From assembly GCF_019711395.1 (NCBI RefSeq), contig NZ_JAIGNL010000002.1:415001-479000 (forward strand): a DNA stretch of 64,000 nucleotides, in the 5' to 3' direction. The translations under genes and the position numbers were made by a program. This DNA comes from Qipengyuania xiapuensis. Its GTDB lineage: Bacteria > Pseudomonadota > Alphaproteobacteria > Sphingomonadales > Sphingomonadaceae. Shown in pieces: positions 26,589-37,300 of the stretch. The notes beneath the pieces are model-generated. The model did no database searches. It saw only the letters and a program-made list of their open reading frames with translations, and had not been told where the DNA came from. Positions within the stretch are counted from its first letter, which is position 1, and each line of letters begins with the position of its first letter.

Positions 26589-28030
26589 AGCGGCACCTCT
26601 TCTTCCTCGATCTTCAGCACGTCGAGCAGGCGCCCGGTGCGCAGCAGGAGGATATAGCGCGCCTGGTCCAGCTCGGTCAGGGCGCGGATATAGGCTGTTG
26701 CGGCGTTAAGATAGACGTTCTGCGCATCGGCGACGTCAAACACGGTTCCGCGTAATGCCCCGAAGCGCGCCACGACGATATCGCGCGACTGGCGGGCAGC
26801 CTTGTAAGCCTCTTCCAGTGCGGCGACCTGCGCCTCGATAGCCTGCACGTCTGACCATGCAATATTGGCATCGCGGACCGCTTCCTGCCGGATCCGGTCG
26901 GCGACGGCATCGGCGGCCTCGGCTTCGGCATCTGCAGCACGGGCGCGCGCCCAGACACCGCCATCGAAGATCCGCCAGTTGAGATTGAGGGTGCCGCGCA
27001 CGTCATAGTCGTTGCGGTCCTCCTCGAAGAGCCCGTAGCGGCCCGCATCGATGCGACCGGTGAGGTTGGGAAGCTTCTGCCTGTCTGCAAGGCTCGCTTC
27101 CTGATCGCGCGCCTCGGCAAGCGCCTGCGCGCTGCGGACTTCCGCGGAATTCTCTGCCGCGAGCACGGCATAGTCGCGGCTGATGCGGGTGGGATCGAGC
27201 AAGGGCGGGCGCAGCAGCCGGTCGGGCGCTGCGAAACCGCTCAATTGCTCGAAACGCGCCTCCGCACTTGCCAGCTGGCGCCGCGCTGCCGCCAGCTCGA
27301 CTTCGCCCGAAGCCTTCAGCGAGGCGACGCGCGCCCGGTCGCCTTCTGCAGAGACACCGCGCTCGATGCGTGTCTCGACGGCCTTCCCGAGCCCTTCCTG
27401 CGCTGCGACGAAGCCCTCGGTCAGCGCGACGAGCGCCTGGAACCCGAAGACGCGCGTCCACGTGATGACCATGTCGCCCGCGACTTCGCCTGCCCTCGCT
27501 TCGCGATCGAAACCTGCCGCACGCAGGCGCGCATTGGCGGCCCGCGCATTGGCATTGAGCGCGCCGAAATCGAACAGGGGCTGCGAATAGCCGAGAGTGA
27601 AGTCGACACGCTTGGTGGGCCGCGAGCGCTCGATCAGGTTGCCCGGATCATTGCCGAAATTGCGGTCCAGCGTCCGGAAGCCGGACAGGCCGACATCGAC
27701 AGTGGGCAGATAGCCGCTGCGTGCTTCCAAGACGCCTGCCCGCGCCACGTCCTCGCGGGCGCGCAGTTCGCGGTCGACCGGGCTCTGCTCGAGCGCGGCG
27801 ACCACGATGGTACGGAATGTCTCCGGTTCGGCGGTGGCATCGGCAAGCGCGAGCACCGGATCGCCGGAAAAGTCGATCGCCAGCGGCTTTGTCTCGGGCT
27901 CCGGCAGGACTGCGTCCTCGCCCGCCTGGATCGCCGCGTCCTGAGCGGCCAGCGGCAATGGTCCGGCAAACGCCAGCAACCCTGCGAGCGCCGACGCGCC
28001 GTTCCTCAAGACTAAAGCCATGGTTTTCAT
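26585..28030 (-). CDS. tolC: TolC family outer-membrane channel
   Basis: 481 aa. Signal peptide ALVLRNGASALAGLLAFAGPLPLAA. OEP repeats: AREDVARAGVLEARSGYLPTVDVGLSGF, LGYSQPLFDFGALNANARAANARLRAAGF, then a second half AVLAAENSAEVRSAQALAEARDQEASLADRQKLPNLTG and a C-terminal AYIRALTELDQARYILLL typical of the family. Forms the outer-membrane exit duct for the ABC/HlyD pair encoded next. First gene of the minus-strand T1SS operon. Confidence 0.93.
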   Translation of the reverse strand: MKTMALVLRNGASALAGLLAFAGPLPLAAQDAAIQAGEDAVLPEPETKPLAIDFSGDPVLALADATAEPETFRTIVVAALEQSPVDRELRAREDVARAGVLEARSGYLPTVDVGLSGFRTLDRNFGNDPGNLIERSRPTKRVDFTLGYSQPLFDFGALNANARAANARLRAAGFDREARAGEVAGDMVITWTRVFGFQALVALTEGFVAAQEGLGKAVETRIERGVSAEGDRARVASLKASGEVELAAARRQLASAEARFEQLSGFAAPDRLLRPPLLDPTRISRDYAVLAAENSAEVRSAQALAEARDQEASLADRQKLPNLTGRIDAGRYGLFEEDRNDYDVRGTLNLNWRIFDGGVWARARAADAEAEAADAVADRIRQEAVRDANIAWSDVQAIEAQVAALEEAYKAARQSRDIVVARFGALRGTVFDVADAQNVYLNAATAYIRALTELDQARYILLLRTGRLLDVLKIEEEEVPL

Positions 28031-28146
28031 GATCCCGTCCGGTCGCCCGGCCCTAGCAGGCTATGGAGATTATGGCATTAATATATCTTGAGCGGGCAGA
28101 GGGGGTTTGCCCTCGACCTCCTCACATCTTCACTTGCCCAGCGGGG

Positions 28147-28176
28147 CCTCTCTCGGCACGGTGGAGACAAGAGAGG
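28147..28176 (+). promoter_or_regulatory. Possible Shine-Dalgarno-masking hairpin before acsA
   Basis: CCTCTCT (28147-28153) can pair with AGAGAGG (28170-28176), which includes the ribosome-binding AGAGGAG (28172-28178) ten bases before the acsA ATG. A 7-bp stem with a 16-nt loop would occlude the site. Whether it matters in vivo is not known. Confidence 0.35.
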
Positions 28177-28186
28177 AGACCACCAG

Positions 28187-30130
28187 ATGAGCGATGCTAC
28201 CAGCGAATGGGTTCGCAAACCTTCGGCGGCCGGTGAAGGAACCGCCTGCACGCTGGAAGAATACGAGGCGATGTATGCGCGCAGCCTCGATGACAGCGAT
28301 GGCTTCTGGGCCGAACAGGCCGAGCGGATCGACTGGATCGAGAAGCCGAGCAACATCGCCGACTGGAGCTATGACCCGGTCGACATCAAGTGGTTTGCCG
28401 ACGGCAAGCTCAACATCTGCCACAACGCTGTCGACCGCCATGTCGAGGCAGGGCACGGCAACCGCACTGCACTGATCTTCGAACCCGACGATCCCGATGG
28501 AGCGACACGCCACATCACCTATGCCGAATTGCAGCGCGAAGTTTCACGCATGGCGAACACGCTCCTCAAGATGGGTGTCGCCAAGGGAGACCGCGTCACG
28601 ATCTACATGCCGATGGTGCCCGAAGGCGCCTACGCCATGCTCGCCTGCGCGCGGATCGGGGCGATCCACTCGGTGATCTTCGGCGGTTTCTCACCCGATG
28701 CGATCGCGGGCCGCGTGGAAGACTGCAAGAGTGACTGGATCGTCACTGCCGACGAGGGCCTGCGCGGTTCGAAGACGATCCCGCTCAAGGCCAATGTCGA
28801 CGCCGCGCTGGAGAAGGTGCCGGCCAAGGCCGTACTCGTGCTGCGCCACACCGGCGGCAACGTCGCTATGAAAGACGGCCGCGACCACTGGTATCACGAG
28901 CTGAGCGCCGATGTTCCGGATGAATGCCCCTGCGAGCCGATGGGCGCGGAGGACCCGCTTTTCATCCTCTACACCTCGGGTTCGACGGGCAAGCCCAAGG
29001 GCGTGCTGCACACCACTGGCGGCTATGCGGTGTGGACCGAGACGACCTTCCGCTACGTCTTCGATTACCGCGAGGGCGAGATCTACTGGTGCACTGCGGA
29101 CATCGGCTGGGTCACCGGTCACAGCTACATCGTCTACGGCCCGCTCCTGAACGGGGCGACCGCGCTGATGTTCGAAGGCGTGCCGAATTATCCCGACCAC
29201 GACCGCTTCTGGGCAGTGTGTGACAAGCACAAGGTCAACATCTTCTACACCGCGCCCACCGCCATCCGCGCGCTGATGCGCGAGGGCGACGCCCATGTGA
29301 CCAAGCACGATCTCTCGTCGATCCGCCTCCTCGGCTCGGTGGGCGAGCCGATCAACCCGGAGGCCTGGCGCTGGTATCACGATACGGTCGGCAAGGGCTC
29401 GGTCCCGATCATCGACACATGGTGGCAGACCGAAACCGGCGGAACGATGATCACCACCCTGCCCGGTGCCCACGACATGAAGCCGGGCAGCGCGGGCAAG
29501 CCCTTCTTCGGTATCTGCCCGCAGCTGGTCGACAACGATGGCGGAGTGCTAGAGGGCGCGGCCTCGGGAAACCTCTGCATCACGCGCAGCTGGCCCGGAC
29601 AGGCGCGCACGGTCTATGGCGATCACGAGCGCTTCGTGCAGACCTACTTCAGCACCTACAAGGGCAAGTATTTCACCGGAGACGGCTGCCGCCGCGACGC
29701 GGACGGCTATTACTGGATCACCGGCCGCGTCGATGACGTGATCAATGTCTCGGGCCACCGGATGGGCACGGCCGAGGTCGAAAGCGCGCTGGTGCTGCAC
29801 GAAAAGGTCTCCGAGGCCGCGGTCGTCGGCTACCCGCACGACATCAAGGGCCAGGGCATCTATTGCTACGTTACCCTCAAGGTGGGCGAGGAGCCCTCGG
29901 ATGATCTTGCCGCTGAATTGCGGGCCTGGGTGCGCAAGGAGATCGGTCCGATTGCCACGCCCGATCATCTCCACTTCACCCCGGCGCTGCCCAAGACCCG
30001 CAGCGGCAAGATCATGCGCCGCATCCTGCGCAAGATCGCGGAGAACGACTACGGCGCGCTCGGTGACACCTCGACCTTGGCCGACCCGAGCGTGGTCGAT
30101 GCGCTAATCGAGGGCCGGCAGAACCGTTGA
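28187..30130 (+). CDS. acsA: Acetyl-CoA synthetase
   Basis: 647 aa AMP-forming synthetase from ATG 28187, after GAGAGGAG. Motifs: P-loop [42 protein letters not shown] and the C-terminal acetylatable Lys in [11 protein letters not shown]-terminus [18 protein letters not shown] is AcsA-like. It activates acetate to acetyl-CoA through acetyl-AMP; deacetylase (CobB-type) control of the Lys is known in the family. Single gene ending in a strong terminator. Confidence 0.97.
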   Translation: MSDATSEWVRKPSAAGEGTACTLEEYEAMYARSLDDSDGFWAEQAERIDWIEKPSNIADWSYDPVDIKWFADGKLNICHNAVDRHVEAGHGNRTALIFEPDDPDGATRHITYAELQREVSRMANTLLKMGVAKGDRVTIYMPMVPEGAYAMLACARIGAIHSVIFGGFSPDAIAGRVEDCKSDWIVTADEGLRGSKTIPLKANVDAALEKVPAKAVLVLRHTGGNVAMKDGRDHWYHELSADVPDECPCEPMGAEDPLFILYTSGSTGKPKGVLHTTGGYAVWTETTFRYVFDYREGEIYWCTADIGWVTGHSYIVYGPLLNGATALMFEGVPNYPDHDRFWAVCDKHKVNIFYTAPTAIRALMREGDAHVTKHDLSSIRLLGSVGEPINPEAWRWYHDTVGKGSVPIIDTWWQTETGGTMITTLPGAHDMKPGSAGKPFFGICPQLVDNDGGVLEGAASGNLCITRSWPGQARTVYGDHERFVQTYFSTYKGKYFTGDGCRRDADGYYWITGRVDDVINVSGHRMGTAEVESALVLHEKVSEAAVVGYPHDIKGQGIYCYVTLKVGEEPSDDLAAELRAWVRKEIGPIATPDHLHFTPALPKTRSGKIMRRILRKIAENDYGALGDTSTLADPSVVDALIEGRQNR

Positions 30131-30145
30131 GTATTGCTCAAACGA

Positions 30146-30173
30146 AAAGGGCCGCCCCGAAGGACGGCCCTTT
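30146..30173. terminator. Terminator after acsA, bidirectional
   Basis: AAAGGGCCG (30146-30154) and CGGCCCTTT (30165-30173) make a 9-bp stem with A and T flanks on both sides. Convergent small gene (minus) at 30194 also ends here, so the same hairpin can serve both. Confidence 0.8.
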
Positions 30174-30193
30174 CATTTGCTTTCAAACCGCAA

Positions 30194-30454
30194 TCAGGCG
30201 GCTTCGCGTTTCGTCGTGCTTGTCGTGGTCGACGTGGTCTCGCTGGCTGGCGCATCCTTGGAGGCGCTGCGCTTCTCCATCACCTTCTTCGCGACATAGC
30301 CGCCTGCACCCAGTGCGAGCATTGCAGGAAGGCTCATGCGGCGGAGGACAGATGCTGCGATCACGCCCAGTGCCGCGCCGCCGGCGCCGCCGAGGCCGCT
30401 GGTCTGCTTGGCGAGCTTGTCGCCCACGAATGCTCCGATAACCTTACCGATCAT
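30194..30454 (-). CDS. Small Gly/Ala-rich membrane protein, unknown
   Basis: 86 aa from ATG 30454 with a perfect AAAGGAG ahead; a longer upstream reading is unlikely. MIGKVIGAFVGDKLAKQTSG leads to a Gly-rich hydrophobic segment (GLGGAGGAALGVIAASVL), a second hydrophobic stretch (LPAMLALGAGGYVAKKV) and a Ser/Thr-rich charged tail. Resembles small hypotheticals of Sphingomonadales, but I know no function. Convergent with acsA. Confidence 0.75.
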   Translation of the reverse strand: MIGKVIGAFVGDKLAKQTSGLGGAGGAALGVIAASVLRRMSLPAMLALGAGGYVAKKVMEKRSASKDAPASETTSTTTSTTKREAA

Positions 30455-30509
30455 GTGTAAATCTCCTTTGCCCTTACAACGGCTTGGGAGGCTGCGTGTT
30501 CCGGTGGGG

Positions 30510-31121
30510 TCAGCTCGCGACGCCGCGCGCCAGCAACGCATTGGCGCTTGCCGCGACTTCTGCGCTGCGCGGGTCACCTTCCCTCCGCCAGATCGCGTAG
30601 CGCAGGCCGAGGAAGACGTTCATACCCATCAGCGCCCAGGCCTCCACTTCGCCGATATCCTCGCGGAAATCGCCCTGCTCCGCCCCCGACCGCAAACGGT
30701 CGCGGATACGTTCGGCGATCGTTTCATAGTGATCGCGGTAGCTGCGCGGATCGACGAATTCCGCCTCGTCGATGATCCGGTAGATTTCCTTGTGCTCGGC
30801 AGCAAACTCGAGAAATCCCGCAAGCGCTGCGCGCTCCAGTTCAAGCGGGCGCATGTCCGGCTCGATCGCATCACGGGCCGCGACCTTCACCGCCTCGCTC
30901 ATGTCCTGAACCAACGCGCGGAAGATCGCGTCCTTGCTGTCGAAATAGGTGTAGAAGCTGCCCAGCGCGACGCCTGCACGGCGCGTGATTGAGCTGATCG
31001 AAGCTTCATGAAAGCCGTGTTCGCCGAACTCGGTCGCCGCCGCATCGAGAAGTTTGCGCAAGGTCTTGCGACCGCGTTCGGTACGCGGAACTTTCTGAGA
31101 TTCCTGCTGTCCAGCCGACAT
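30510..31121 (-). CDS. TetR-family transcriptional regulator
   Basis: 203 aa from ATG 31121 (GTG at 31127 is also possible; GGAGGGGAG precedes). HTH: RKTLRKLLDAAATEFGEHGFHEASISSITRRAGVALGSFYTYFDSKDAIFRAL is a typical TetR N-terminal domain with SFYTYFDSK recognition helix end. C-terminal ligand part unspecific. Divergent from the TonB receptor with a palindromic promoter in between, so it likely controls that gene and itself. The inducer is unknown. Confidence 0.92.
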   Translation of the reverse strand: MSAGQQESQKVPRTERGRKTLRKLLDAAATEFGEHGFHEASISSITRRAGVALGSFYTYFDSKDAIFRALVQDMSEAVKVAARDAIEPDMRPLELERAALAGFLEFAAEHKEIYRIIDEAEFVDPRSYRDHYETIAERIRDRLRSGAEQGDFREDIGEVEAWALMGMNVFLGLRYAIWRREGDPRSAEVAASANALLARGVAS

Positions 31122-31180
31122 CGCCACTCCCCTCCGAACCCATGGCTAGGCCAAATCGACAGGCTTATGCAAGATCAAAC

Positions 31181-31209
31181 TTGAAAGGTGGTTCAGTTTT
31201 CAATATCAG
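31181..31209 (+). promoter_or_regulatory. Promoter with inverted repeat, TetR/TonB intergenic region
   Basis: TTGAAA (31181-31186) and TATCAG (31204-31209) with a 17-bp spacer give a plausible promoter for the receptor. TTGAAA and TTTCAA (31198-31203) form an inverted repeat covering the -35 and the end of the spacer, a fair place for TetR repression. The binding itself is inference. Confidence 0.5.
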
Positions 31210-31246
31210 ACTCCGTGAGAGAGTTTTTGGGAGGGAGAAAACCAAC

Positions 31247-33583
31247 ATGCGTTTCAATCGTAGCCACCTGTCTGCCGCACTTCTTGCCGGCACGGCGTCG
31301 CTGGCACTTGCCACCCCTGCACAGGCACAGTCCGAACAGGACACCGTCAGCGATACCGAGGTCGCCGAAGAAGATGACAGCGATGTCATCATCGTGACCG
31401 CACGCCGCCGCGAGGAACGCCTGATCGACGTTCCTGTCGCCGTGACCGCGATCAGCGGCCAGGAACTCGCCGAGCGCGGCGCGCTTGACATCACCGATGT
31501 CGCGCAAAGCGTTCCCAATGTGACGCTCGAAGCCAGCCGTGCGACCAACTCGACGCTGTCGGCCTTCATCCGCGGCATCGGCCAGCAGGATCCGGTCTCG
31601 GGCTTCGAACAGGGCGTCGGCATCTATCTCGATGACGTCTACCTCAACCGCCCGCAGGCGGCGGTCCTCGACATTTATGATGTCGAGCGGATCGAAGTCC
31701 TGCGCGGACCGCAGGGCACGCTCTATGGCCGCAACACCATCGGCGGTGCGGTCAAATACGTGACGAAGCGCCTGCCGCTCGAAACATCGATCCGTGCGCG
31801 TGCGACCTACGGCACCTACGACCAGGCCGAAGGCGTCATCACGGCCTCGACGCCGCTGGGCGACATGGCCCGCATCGGCGGTTCGATCGCGCGCCTGTCG
31901 CGCGGGGGCTTCGGGGAAAACCTCACCACCGGCCTCGAGAACTACAACAAGGACATCTGGGCCGGCCGCCTGAGCCTTGAAGTGGGCGGCTACGACGAGC
32001 CCGGCTTCATCCGCATCCAGGGCGACTACACCCGCGACAAGAGCAACCCGCGCGGCGGCCATCGCCTGATCCCGGGCCTGTCCTCGGGCGCTCCGGTGCT
32101 CGACAACGTCTACGATACGCGCGGCGCGCTGAACGATCCGGAACAGGACGTGGAAAGCTACGGCGTCTCGATGCATGCCGAAATCGAGCTGAGCGATGCA
32201 ATGACGCTGCGTTCGATCTCTGCATGGCGCACGGACGACAGCTTCACGCCGATCGATTTCGACGCGCTTCCGGCCGTCGACCTCGACGTGCCCGGTGCCT
32301 ATTTCAATGAACAGATCAGCCAGGAATTCCAGCTGCTCTGGGATGATGGCGGAGCGCTCAGCGGCCTCCTCGGCTTCTATTATCTCGATGCCAAGGCCGA
32401 CACTCTGTTCGACGTGCGCATCTTCACCACCTTCCCGGGCCTGACCGCGTTCACCCGTGCAGACGTGGACACCGAGACCTATGCGGTCTTCGGTGACTTC
32501 ACCTTCGACCTGACCGAGCAGTTCAGCCTCTCGGTCGGCGGTCGCTACACCTGGGACGAGCGCAGCGCGGACATCCTGCGCCAGAACTACCTCGGTGGCG
32601 GTTCGCCGATCTTCGGCGGCGCGGGCGTGCCCTTCGGCGGTCCCAGCACCGACTTCAACGGCAGCCGCGAGTTCAAGAAGTTCACTCCGCGAGCTTCGGT
32701 GAGCTTCATGCCGACGCCGGACCACAACATCTACGCAAGCTATTCGAAGGGCTTCAAGGGCGGCGGTTTCGACCCGCGCGGCGTCGGTGCCAATGCTCCC
32801 TCGGCCGTTCCGGGCATGCCGACCGACGCCGAAGTCGCATCCTTCCTGAGCTTCGCTCCCGAAGAGGTCGACAGCTACGAAGTCGGCTACAAGGGAAGCC
32901 TCGGCATCCTCAACATAGCTGCTGCGGCCTTCTATGCCGACTACACCGACGTACAGATCCCCGGCTCGGTGGCCTGTACGGTAGGCGGCCTGCCGACCTT
33001 CTGCGGCGTCGTGTCGAACGCAGGCAAGGCGACCTTCAAGGGTCTCGAGCTCGAAGCCAATGCGCGCTTCGACGGCGGCTTCGGCCTGTCCGGCTCGCTC
33101 GGCTACATCGACGCGGAGTACGACGAGTACATCACCAACATCGGCAGCACGCCGACCGATGTCGCCGACTTCCGCGTGGTCCAGAACACGCCCGAATTCA
33201 CCGGCAGCATAACCGCCAGCTACGATGCGCAGCTGGGAGATGGCGATCTCCACCTCGGCACCACTTTCTCCTACCGGAGCAAGACGAGCCAGTTCGAGAT
33301 CCCCAATCCCTATCTCGACCAGAAGGGTTACGGCCTGCTCGATGCGAGCGCTGTCTACACGGCGCCTTCGGGCAACTGGAGCCTCGGCATCTACGGCAAG
33401 AACCTGCTCGACAAGGAATACAAGACGAGCGGCTACACCTTTGTCGCCACCGATCCGGTGACCGGCGAGATCGTGAACGGGGCCAACGGCTTCCCGATCC
33501 CGACGCTTGGCCCGGAAGGCACGCTGACTGCCTTCTACGGCAATCCGCGCCAGGTCTTCGCGACGCTGACCTTCAACTACTAA
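31247..33583 (+). CDS. TonB-dependent receptor
   Basis: 778 aa from ATG 31247 (GAGGGAGAAAA before it). Signal peptide [28 protein letters not shown]. TonB box-like [12 protein letters not shown], plug [92 protein letters not shown], then a barrel ending [11 protein letters not shown]. Such large Sphingomonad receptors import complex carbohydrates, aromatics or iron complexes. Ligand unknown. Divergent TetR gene. Confidence 0.93.
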   Translation: MRFNRSHLSAALLAGTASLALATPAQAQSEQDTVSDTEVAEEDDSDVIIVTARRREERLIDVPVAVTAISGQELAERGALDITDVAQSVPNVTLEASRATNSTLSAFIRGIGQQDPVSGFEQGVGIYLDDVYLNRPQAAVLDIYDVERIEVLRGPQGTLYGRNTIGGAVKYVTKRLPLETSIRARATYGTYDQAEGVITASTPLGDMARIGGSIARLSRGGFGENLTTGLENYNKDIWAGRLSLEVGGYDEPGFIRIQGDYTRDKSNPRGGHRLIPGLSSGAPVLDNVYDTRGALNDPEQDVESYGVSMHAEIELSDAMTLRSISAWRTDDSFTPIDFDALPAVDLDVPGAYFNEQISQEFQLLWDDGGALSGLLGFYYLDAKADTLFDVRIFTTFPGLTAFTRADVDTETYAVFGDFTFDLTEQFSLSVGGRYTWDERSADILRQNYLGGGSPIFGGAGVPFGGPSTDFNGSREFKKFTPRASVSFMPTPDHNIYASYSKGFKGGGFDPRGVGANAPSAVPGMPTDAEVASFLSFAPEEVDSYEVGYKGSLGILNIAAAAFYADYTDVQIPGSVACTVGGLPTFCGVVSNAGKATFKGLELEANARFDGGFGLSGSLGYIDAEYDEYITNIGSTPTDVADFRVVQNTPEFTGSITASYDAQLGDGDLHLGTTFSYRSKTSQFEIPNPYLDQKGYGLLDASAVYTAPSGNWSLGIYGKNLLDKEYKTSGYTFVATDPVTGEIVNGANGFPIPTLGPEGTLTAFYGNPRQVFATLTFNY

Positions 33584-33603
33584 GGGGGTCCTATCCCAGG
33601 ACG

Positions 33604-33636
33604 GGCGGCGGCCGGGAAACCGGTTCGCCGCCTTTT
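33604..33636 (+). terminator. Terminator after the TonB receptor
   Basis: GGCGGCG (33604-33610) and CGCCGCC (33626-33632) form a 7-bp stem, with an inner CCGG/CCGG pair (33612-33615 and 33620-33623), followed by TTTT (33633-33636) 20 bp after the receptor stop. Confidence 0.75.
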
Positions 33637-33678
33637 CTGTACTGGAAAAGCATCCGCACAATCGGCATAGCGCCGCCC

Positions 33679-34959
33679 ATGCACGATATCGCTTTCATCC
33701 GAGCCAATCCCGAAGCCTTCGATGCCGCCATGAAGCGGCGCGGCGGCGAGCCCGTTGCCGACCAGATCGTCGCGCTCGACGCCAAGAAGCGCGAGGCGCA
33801 GACCCGCGTCCAGGAAGCGCAGAGCCGCCGCAACGAGGCCTCCAAGGCGATCGGCCAGGCCATGGGCCAGGGCGACAAGGAGAAGGCCGAAGCGCTCAAG
33901 GCCGAGGTTGCCGAAATCAAGGCCAGCATGCCCGAATGGGAAGAGGCCGAGACCGCTGCCGGCGCCGCACTCACCGACCTGCTCGCCCGCCTGCCGAACA
34001 TCCCCGCGGACGACGTGCCCGAAGGCGAAGACGAGAACGACAATGTCGAGATCTCGAGCTGGGGCAAAAAGCGCGACTTCGGTTTCGAGCCGAAGGAACA
34101 CGCCGATATCGGCCCCGCGCTCGGCATGGATTTCGAGACCGGCGCAGCGCTTTCGGGCGCGCGCTTCACCTTCCTGCGCGGCGACATGGCGCGCCTTCAC
34201 CGCGCGCTCGCCCAGTTCATGCTCGACAGGCAGACACGCGAGAACGGCTACACCGAGTGCAATCCGCCGGTGCTGGTGAACGATGATGCCATGTACGGCA
34301 CCGACAAGCTGCCCAAGTTCGCCGAAGACAGCTTCCAGACAACCGATGGGCGCTGGCTGGTCCCGACCTCGGAAGTCCCGCTGACCGCCTCGGTCGCAGG
34401 CAAGATCATCGACGAACCCGTCGAACCAATCCGCATGACCGCGCACACGCTCTGCTTCCGCAGCGAGGCCGGTTCGGCGGGCCGCGACACGCGCGGATTC
34501 ATCCGCCAGCACCAGTTCGAGAAGGTCGAACTCGTCAGCATCTGCCGCCCCGAAGACAGCGAGGCCGAGCACGAGCGCATGACGAAATGCGCCGAAGGCA
34601 TCCTCGAAGCGCTCGAGCTGCCCTACCGCCGCATGCTCCTGTGCGTGGGCGACATGGGCTTCGGCGCGCGCAAGACCTACGATCTCGAGGTCTGGCTGCC
34701 CGGGCAGGGCGCCTATCGCGAGATTTCGTCCTGCTCGAACACGGGCGAATTCCAGGCCCGCCGCATGAATGCGCGCTACAAGCCCGAAGGCGAGAAGAAG
34801 ACGCGCTTCGTCCACACGCTCAATGGCTCGGGCCTCGCCGTGGGCCGCACGCTGGTCGCGGTGATGGAGAACTATCAGAACGAGGACGGCAGCGTCACGG
34901 TCCCGCAATGCCTCGCCCCCTATATGGGCGGCGTGACCAAGCTGGAGCCGCAGACATGA
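33679..34959 (+). CDS. serS: Seryl-tRNA synthetase
   Basis: 426 aa class II synthetase. An N-terminal long coiled-coil arm (about 30-100, [20 protein letters not shown]) that grips tRNA-Ser, then motif 2 [25 protein letters not shown] and motif 3 [20 protein letters not shown]. Charges tRNA-Ser, including the GCT tRNA in this window. It is followed by surE with an ATGA overlap. Start is the ATG at 33679 ([15 protein letters not shown]). Confidence 0.98.
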   Translation: MHDIAFIRANPEAFDAAMKRRGGEPVADQIVALDAKKREAQTRVQEAQSRRNEASKAIGQAMGQGDKEKAEALKAEVAEIKASMPEWEEAETAAGAALTDLLARLPNIPADDVPEGEDENDNVEISSWGKKRDFGFEPKEHADIGPALGMDFETGAALSGARFTFLRGDMARLHRALAQFMLDRQTRENGYTECNPPVLVNDDAMYGTDKLPKFAEDSFQTTDGRWLVPTSEVPLTASVAGKIIDEPVEPIRMTAHTLCFRSEAGSAGRDTRGFIRQHQFEKVELVSICRPEDSEAEHERMTKCAEGILEALELPYRRMLLCVGDMGFGARKTYDLEVWLPGQGAYREISSCSNTGEFQARRMNARYKPEGEKKTRFVHTLNGSGLAVGRTLVAVMENYQNEDGSVTVPQCLAPYMGGVTKLEPQT

Positions 34960-35720
34960 AGATCCTCCTGACCAATGACGACGGCATCCTCGCCCCCGGC
35001 CTCGAAGTGCTGGAGGCGATCGCGCGGCAGTTCTCGGACGACATTTGGATCTGCGCGCCCGACGAGGAACAGTCGGGCATGGGTCACGCGCTCACGCTCA
35101 CCAAGCCGGTCCGCCTCAGGAAGCATGGCGAACGCCGCTTCTCGGTCACAGGCACGCCGACGGATTCGGTGACGATGGGTCTCAGGCAGGTGATGGACGG
35201 CGCGCCCGACGTCATCCTGTCCGGCGTCAACCGCGGCGCGAACCTCGGCGACGACATCACATATTCGGGCACCGTCTCCGCCGCGATCGAAGGCGCGCTT
35301 GCGGGCATTCCCTCGATTGCCATGAGCCAGGTCATCGGCCGCGACGATGCGGGCAACAACATGTCCTTCTCTGCCGCCGAGGAATGGGGCGCGAAGGTTC
35401 TTGGCCCTCTGCTCGAAACGCCGCTGCCCGAACGCACGCTCGTCAACGTGAACTTCCCTCCGCGCGCACCTTCGGATGTCAAAGGCATCCGTGCCGTGGC
35501 CCAAGGATTTCACGACTACTCGCGCGGCACGGTGGTCGAGGGCCGCGATCCGCGCGGTTTCAAGTACTACTGGTTCGGCCTGCAGGCGATCGAGCACACG
35601 CCCGACCACGGCACCGATCTGGAAGCGATTGCAGACGGTTACGTTTCGGTCACTCCGCTCCAGCTCGACCTCACCCACCACGCCTCGATGCAGGCGCTGG
35701 GTGAACGTTTTAAGAGCTGA
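34956..35720 (+). CDS. surE: SurE 5'-nucleotidase
   Basis: 254 aa; ATG overlaps the serS stop. [19 protein letters not shown] has the Asp8-Asp9 metal site; [16 protein letters not shown], then [28 protein letters not shown]. SurE dephosphorylates nucleoside monophosphates and polyphosphate, and is a stress-survival factor in some bacteria. serS-surE coupling is common in Alphaproteobacteria as I remember. Catalytic Asp and Asn ligands are intact. Confidence 0.96.
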   Translation: MKILLTNDDGILAPGLEVLEAIARQFSDDIWICAPDEEQSGMGHALTLTKPVRLRKHGERRFSVTGTPTDSVTMGLRQVMDGAPDVILSGVNRGANLGDDITYSGTVSAAIEGALAGIPSIAMSQVIGRDDAGNNMSFSAAEEWGAKVLGPLLETPLPERTLVNVNFPPRAPSDVKGIRAVAQGFHDYSRGTVVEGRDPRGFKYYWFGLQAIEHTPDHGTDLEAIADGYVSVTPLQLDLTHHASMQALGERFKS

Positions 35721-35763
35721 GTGCTATTGACCACACCCCTGCACAGGGCCACCTAGGCACCGG

Positions 35764-36864
35764 ATGACAGAGCCGAAACAGATCGACCGCGTTGCGCCCA
35801 AGAAGGGAGAGCCACACTATCGTGGTCCGCGCTTCAAGCCGCTGCGCCGGGCTGTGAAACTGCCGGTCTGGGGCGATCTGGGCATCAGGCTCGGTGCAGC
35901 GCTTTTCCTGATTTCGGTCGTCGTGATGGTCCATTGGTGGGACCGCGAGGGACTGGTCGACAATCTGGACGGGGAAGTCAGCTTCCTCGACGTGATCTAC
36001 TTCACCATGATCTCGATCACCACGACCGGCTTCGGCGACATCGCGCCGATTTCGGATCGCGCACGACTGGTCGAGGCCGTGATCGTGACGCCGATCCGGT
36101 TCGCCGTCTTCTTCATTTTCGTGGGCACCGCCTACAACTTCATTATCAAGCGTAGCTGGGAGAAATTCCGCATGGCCCGTATCCAGGAAAAACTCTCGGA
36201 CCATATCGTGGTGCTGGGCTTCGGCGTGTCGGGCTCGGAAGCGGTCGACGAATTGGTCGAACGCGGCACCGATCCCTCCTGCATCGTGGTCATCGACCCG
36301 AGCGAGGAACGGCTGGCCGAAGCAGAAGCGCTGGGCTGCAACGTGATGGCTGCCGACGCGACCCGCGACGAAACGCTGAAGGCCGTGCGGATCAGCGAGG
36401 CGCAGAATGTCCTCATTTCAGCTGGGCGCGACGATACGACCATCCTGATCACGCTTACCGTGCGCGCGCTCGCGCCGAATGTCCCGATCAGCGTCGTGGT
36501 ACGCGCGGACGACAACGAATCCCTCGCCCGGCAGGCAGGCGCGAACAACGTCATCAACCCGGTGCGATTCACCGGCCTGCTGCTGGCCGGCAGCGCCAAG
36601 GGCGAGCATATCGCCGACTACCTCGCCGATCTCGCCAGCGTCTCGGGCCGTGTCCAGCTGGTCGAGCGTGAGATCACCGAAGACGAATGCGGCTGCGCAA
36701 TCAGCGACCTGCACTCGGGTGGCCGCGGGCTGCGCGTCTATCGTGACGGCCGCGCGATCGGATTCTGGGAAGAAGAGTGCCAGAACCTGCAGCCCGGCGA
36801 TATCGTGGTTGAAATCGTCGCCACGCCCAATGGGCAGAGCTTGGGCGATGACATGGGCAGGTAG
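35764..36864 (+). CDS. Two-helix K+ channel with C-terminal RCK/TrkA domains
   Basis: 366 aa. Membrane part: first helix about 42-60 (LGIRLGAALFLISVVVMVHWW), pore loop with filter TTTGFGD (Thr86-Asp92), second helix FAVFFIFVGTAYNFIIKRSW. Then an RCK domain (NAD-type fold) HIVVLGFGVSGSEAVDELVERG and a TrkA-C-like end (about 285-360). This is MthK-like with a filter TTTGFGD rather than TVGYGD, hence a K+ channel or a weakly selective relative. Monocistronic after surE (43 bp gap). Confidence 0.92.
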   Translation: MTEPKQIDRVAPKKGEPHYRGPRFKPLRRAVKLPVWGDLGIRLGAALFLISVVVMVHWWDREGLVDNLDGEVSFLDVIYFTMISITTTGFGDIAPISDRARLVEAVIVTPIRFAVFFIFVGTAYNFIIKRSWEKFRMARIQEKLSDHIVVLGFGVSGSEAVDELVERGTDPSCIVVIDPSEERLAEAEALGCNVMAADATRDETLKAVRISEAQNVLISAGRDDTTILITLTVRALAPNVPISVVVRADDNESLARQAGANNVINPVRFTGLLLAGSAKGEHIADYLADLASVSGRVQLVEREITEDECGCAISDLHSGGRGLRVYRDGRAIGFWEEECQNLQPGDIVVEIVATPNGQSLGDDMGR

Positions 36865-36889
36865 CTCATCGCCCGAAGCTCACAGCTGC

Positions 36890-37300
36890 TCAGCTCATGA
36901 AGGCGTGCACCAGCCCCATCGCGATATAGAACAGCAGCCAATAGGCGCCGTCGATCCAGTACAGTGGCTTCTTGGCGTCCTGGAACAGGTAGTTCGTCCA
37001 GAGCGCGGGCAGGATAAAGCCCAGTGCCACGCCGAAGGCAGTCAGCACCTTTACAGTGGTCGAGAGCTCCGCGGCATAGCTCGCGAAGGTGTGCGCCAGC
37101 GTCCAGCTTGCCAGCAGGGCGAGCAGGAAGGTGAGGCCATAGGTCTTCGCGGGGTTGATGTTTTTCAGGTCTTCCTCGGTCTTGCCGACCGCAACCATCC
37201 AGCTCTTGCCCATCAAGGGGCCGTACCAGATGCCCCCGACGACGAAGCCTGCCAGCGCCGCCAGCACCACGGCCAGCCAGTTCACATCCAACAAGTCCAT
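36890..37300 (-). CDS. DUF1761 membrane protein
   Basis: 136 aa with four hydrophobic segments: WLAVVLAALAGFVVGGIWYGP (DUF1761 GxxxWYgPlmG), KTYGLTFLLALLASWTLAH, VLTAFGVALGFILPALWTNYLF, LYWIDGAYWLLFYIAMGLV. WYGPLMGKSWM and PALWTNYLF are the family landmarks. Function unknown. Convergent with the K+ channel gene, divergent from rimO. Confidence 0.9.
   Translation of the reverse strand: MDLLDVNWLAVVLAALAGFVVGGIWYGPLMGKSWMVAVGKTEEDLKNINPAKTYGLTFLLALLASWTLAHTFASYAAELSTTVKVLTAFGVALGFILPALWTNYLFQDAKKPLYWIDGAYWLLFYIAMGLVHAFMS

Noticed and set aside
31193..33661. 822-codon open frame antisense to the TonB receptor
   Set aside because: High-GC coding DNA leaves long antisense frames; composition (Arg/Glu/His-rich) is atypical and the plus-strand receptor with signal peptide and terminator is convincing.
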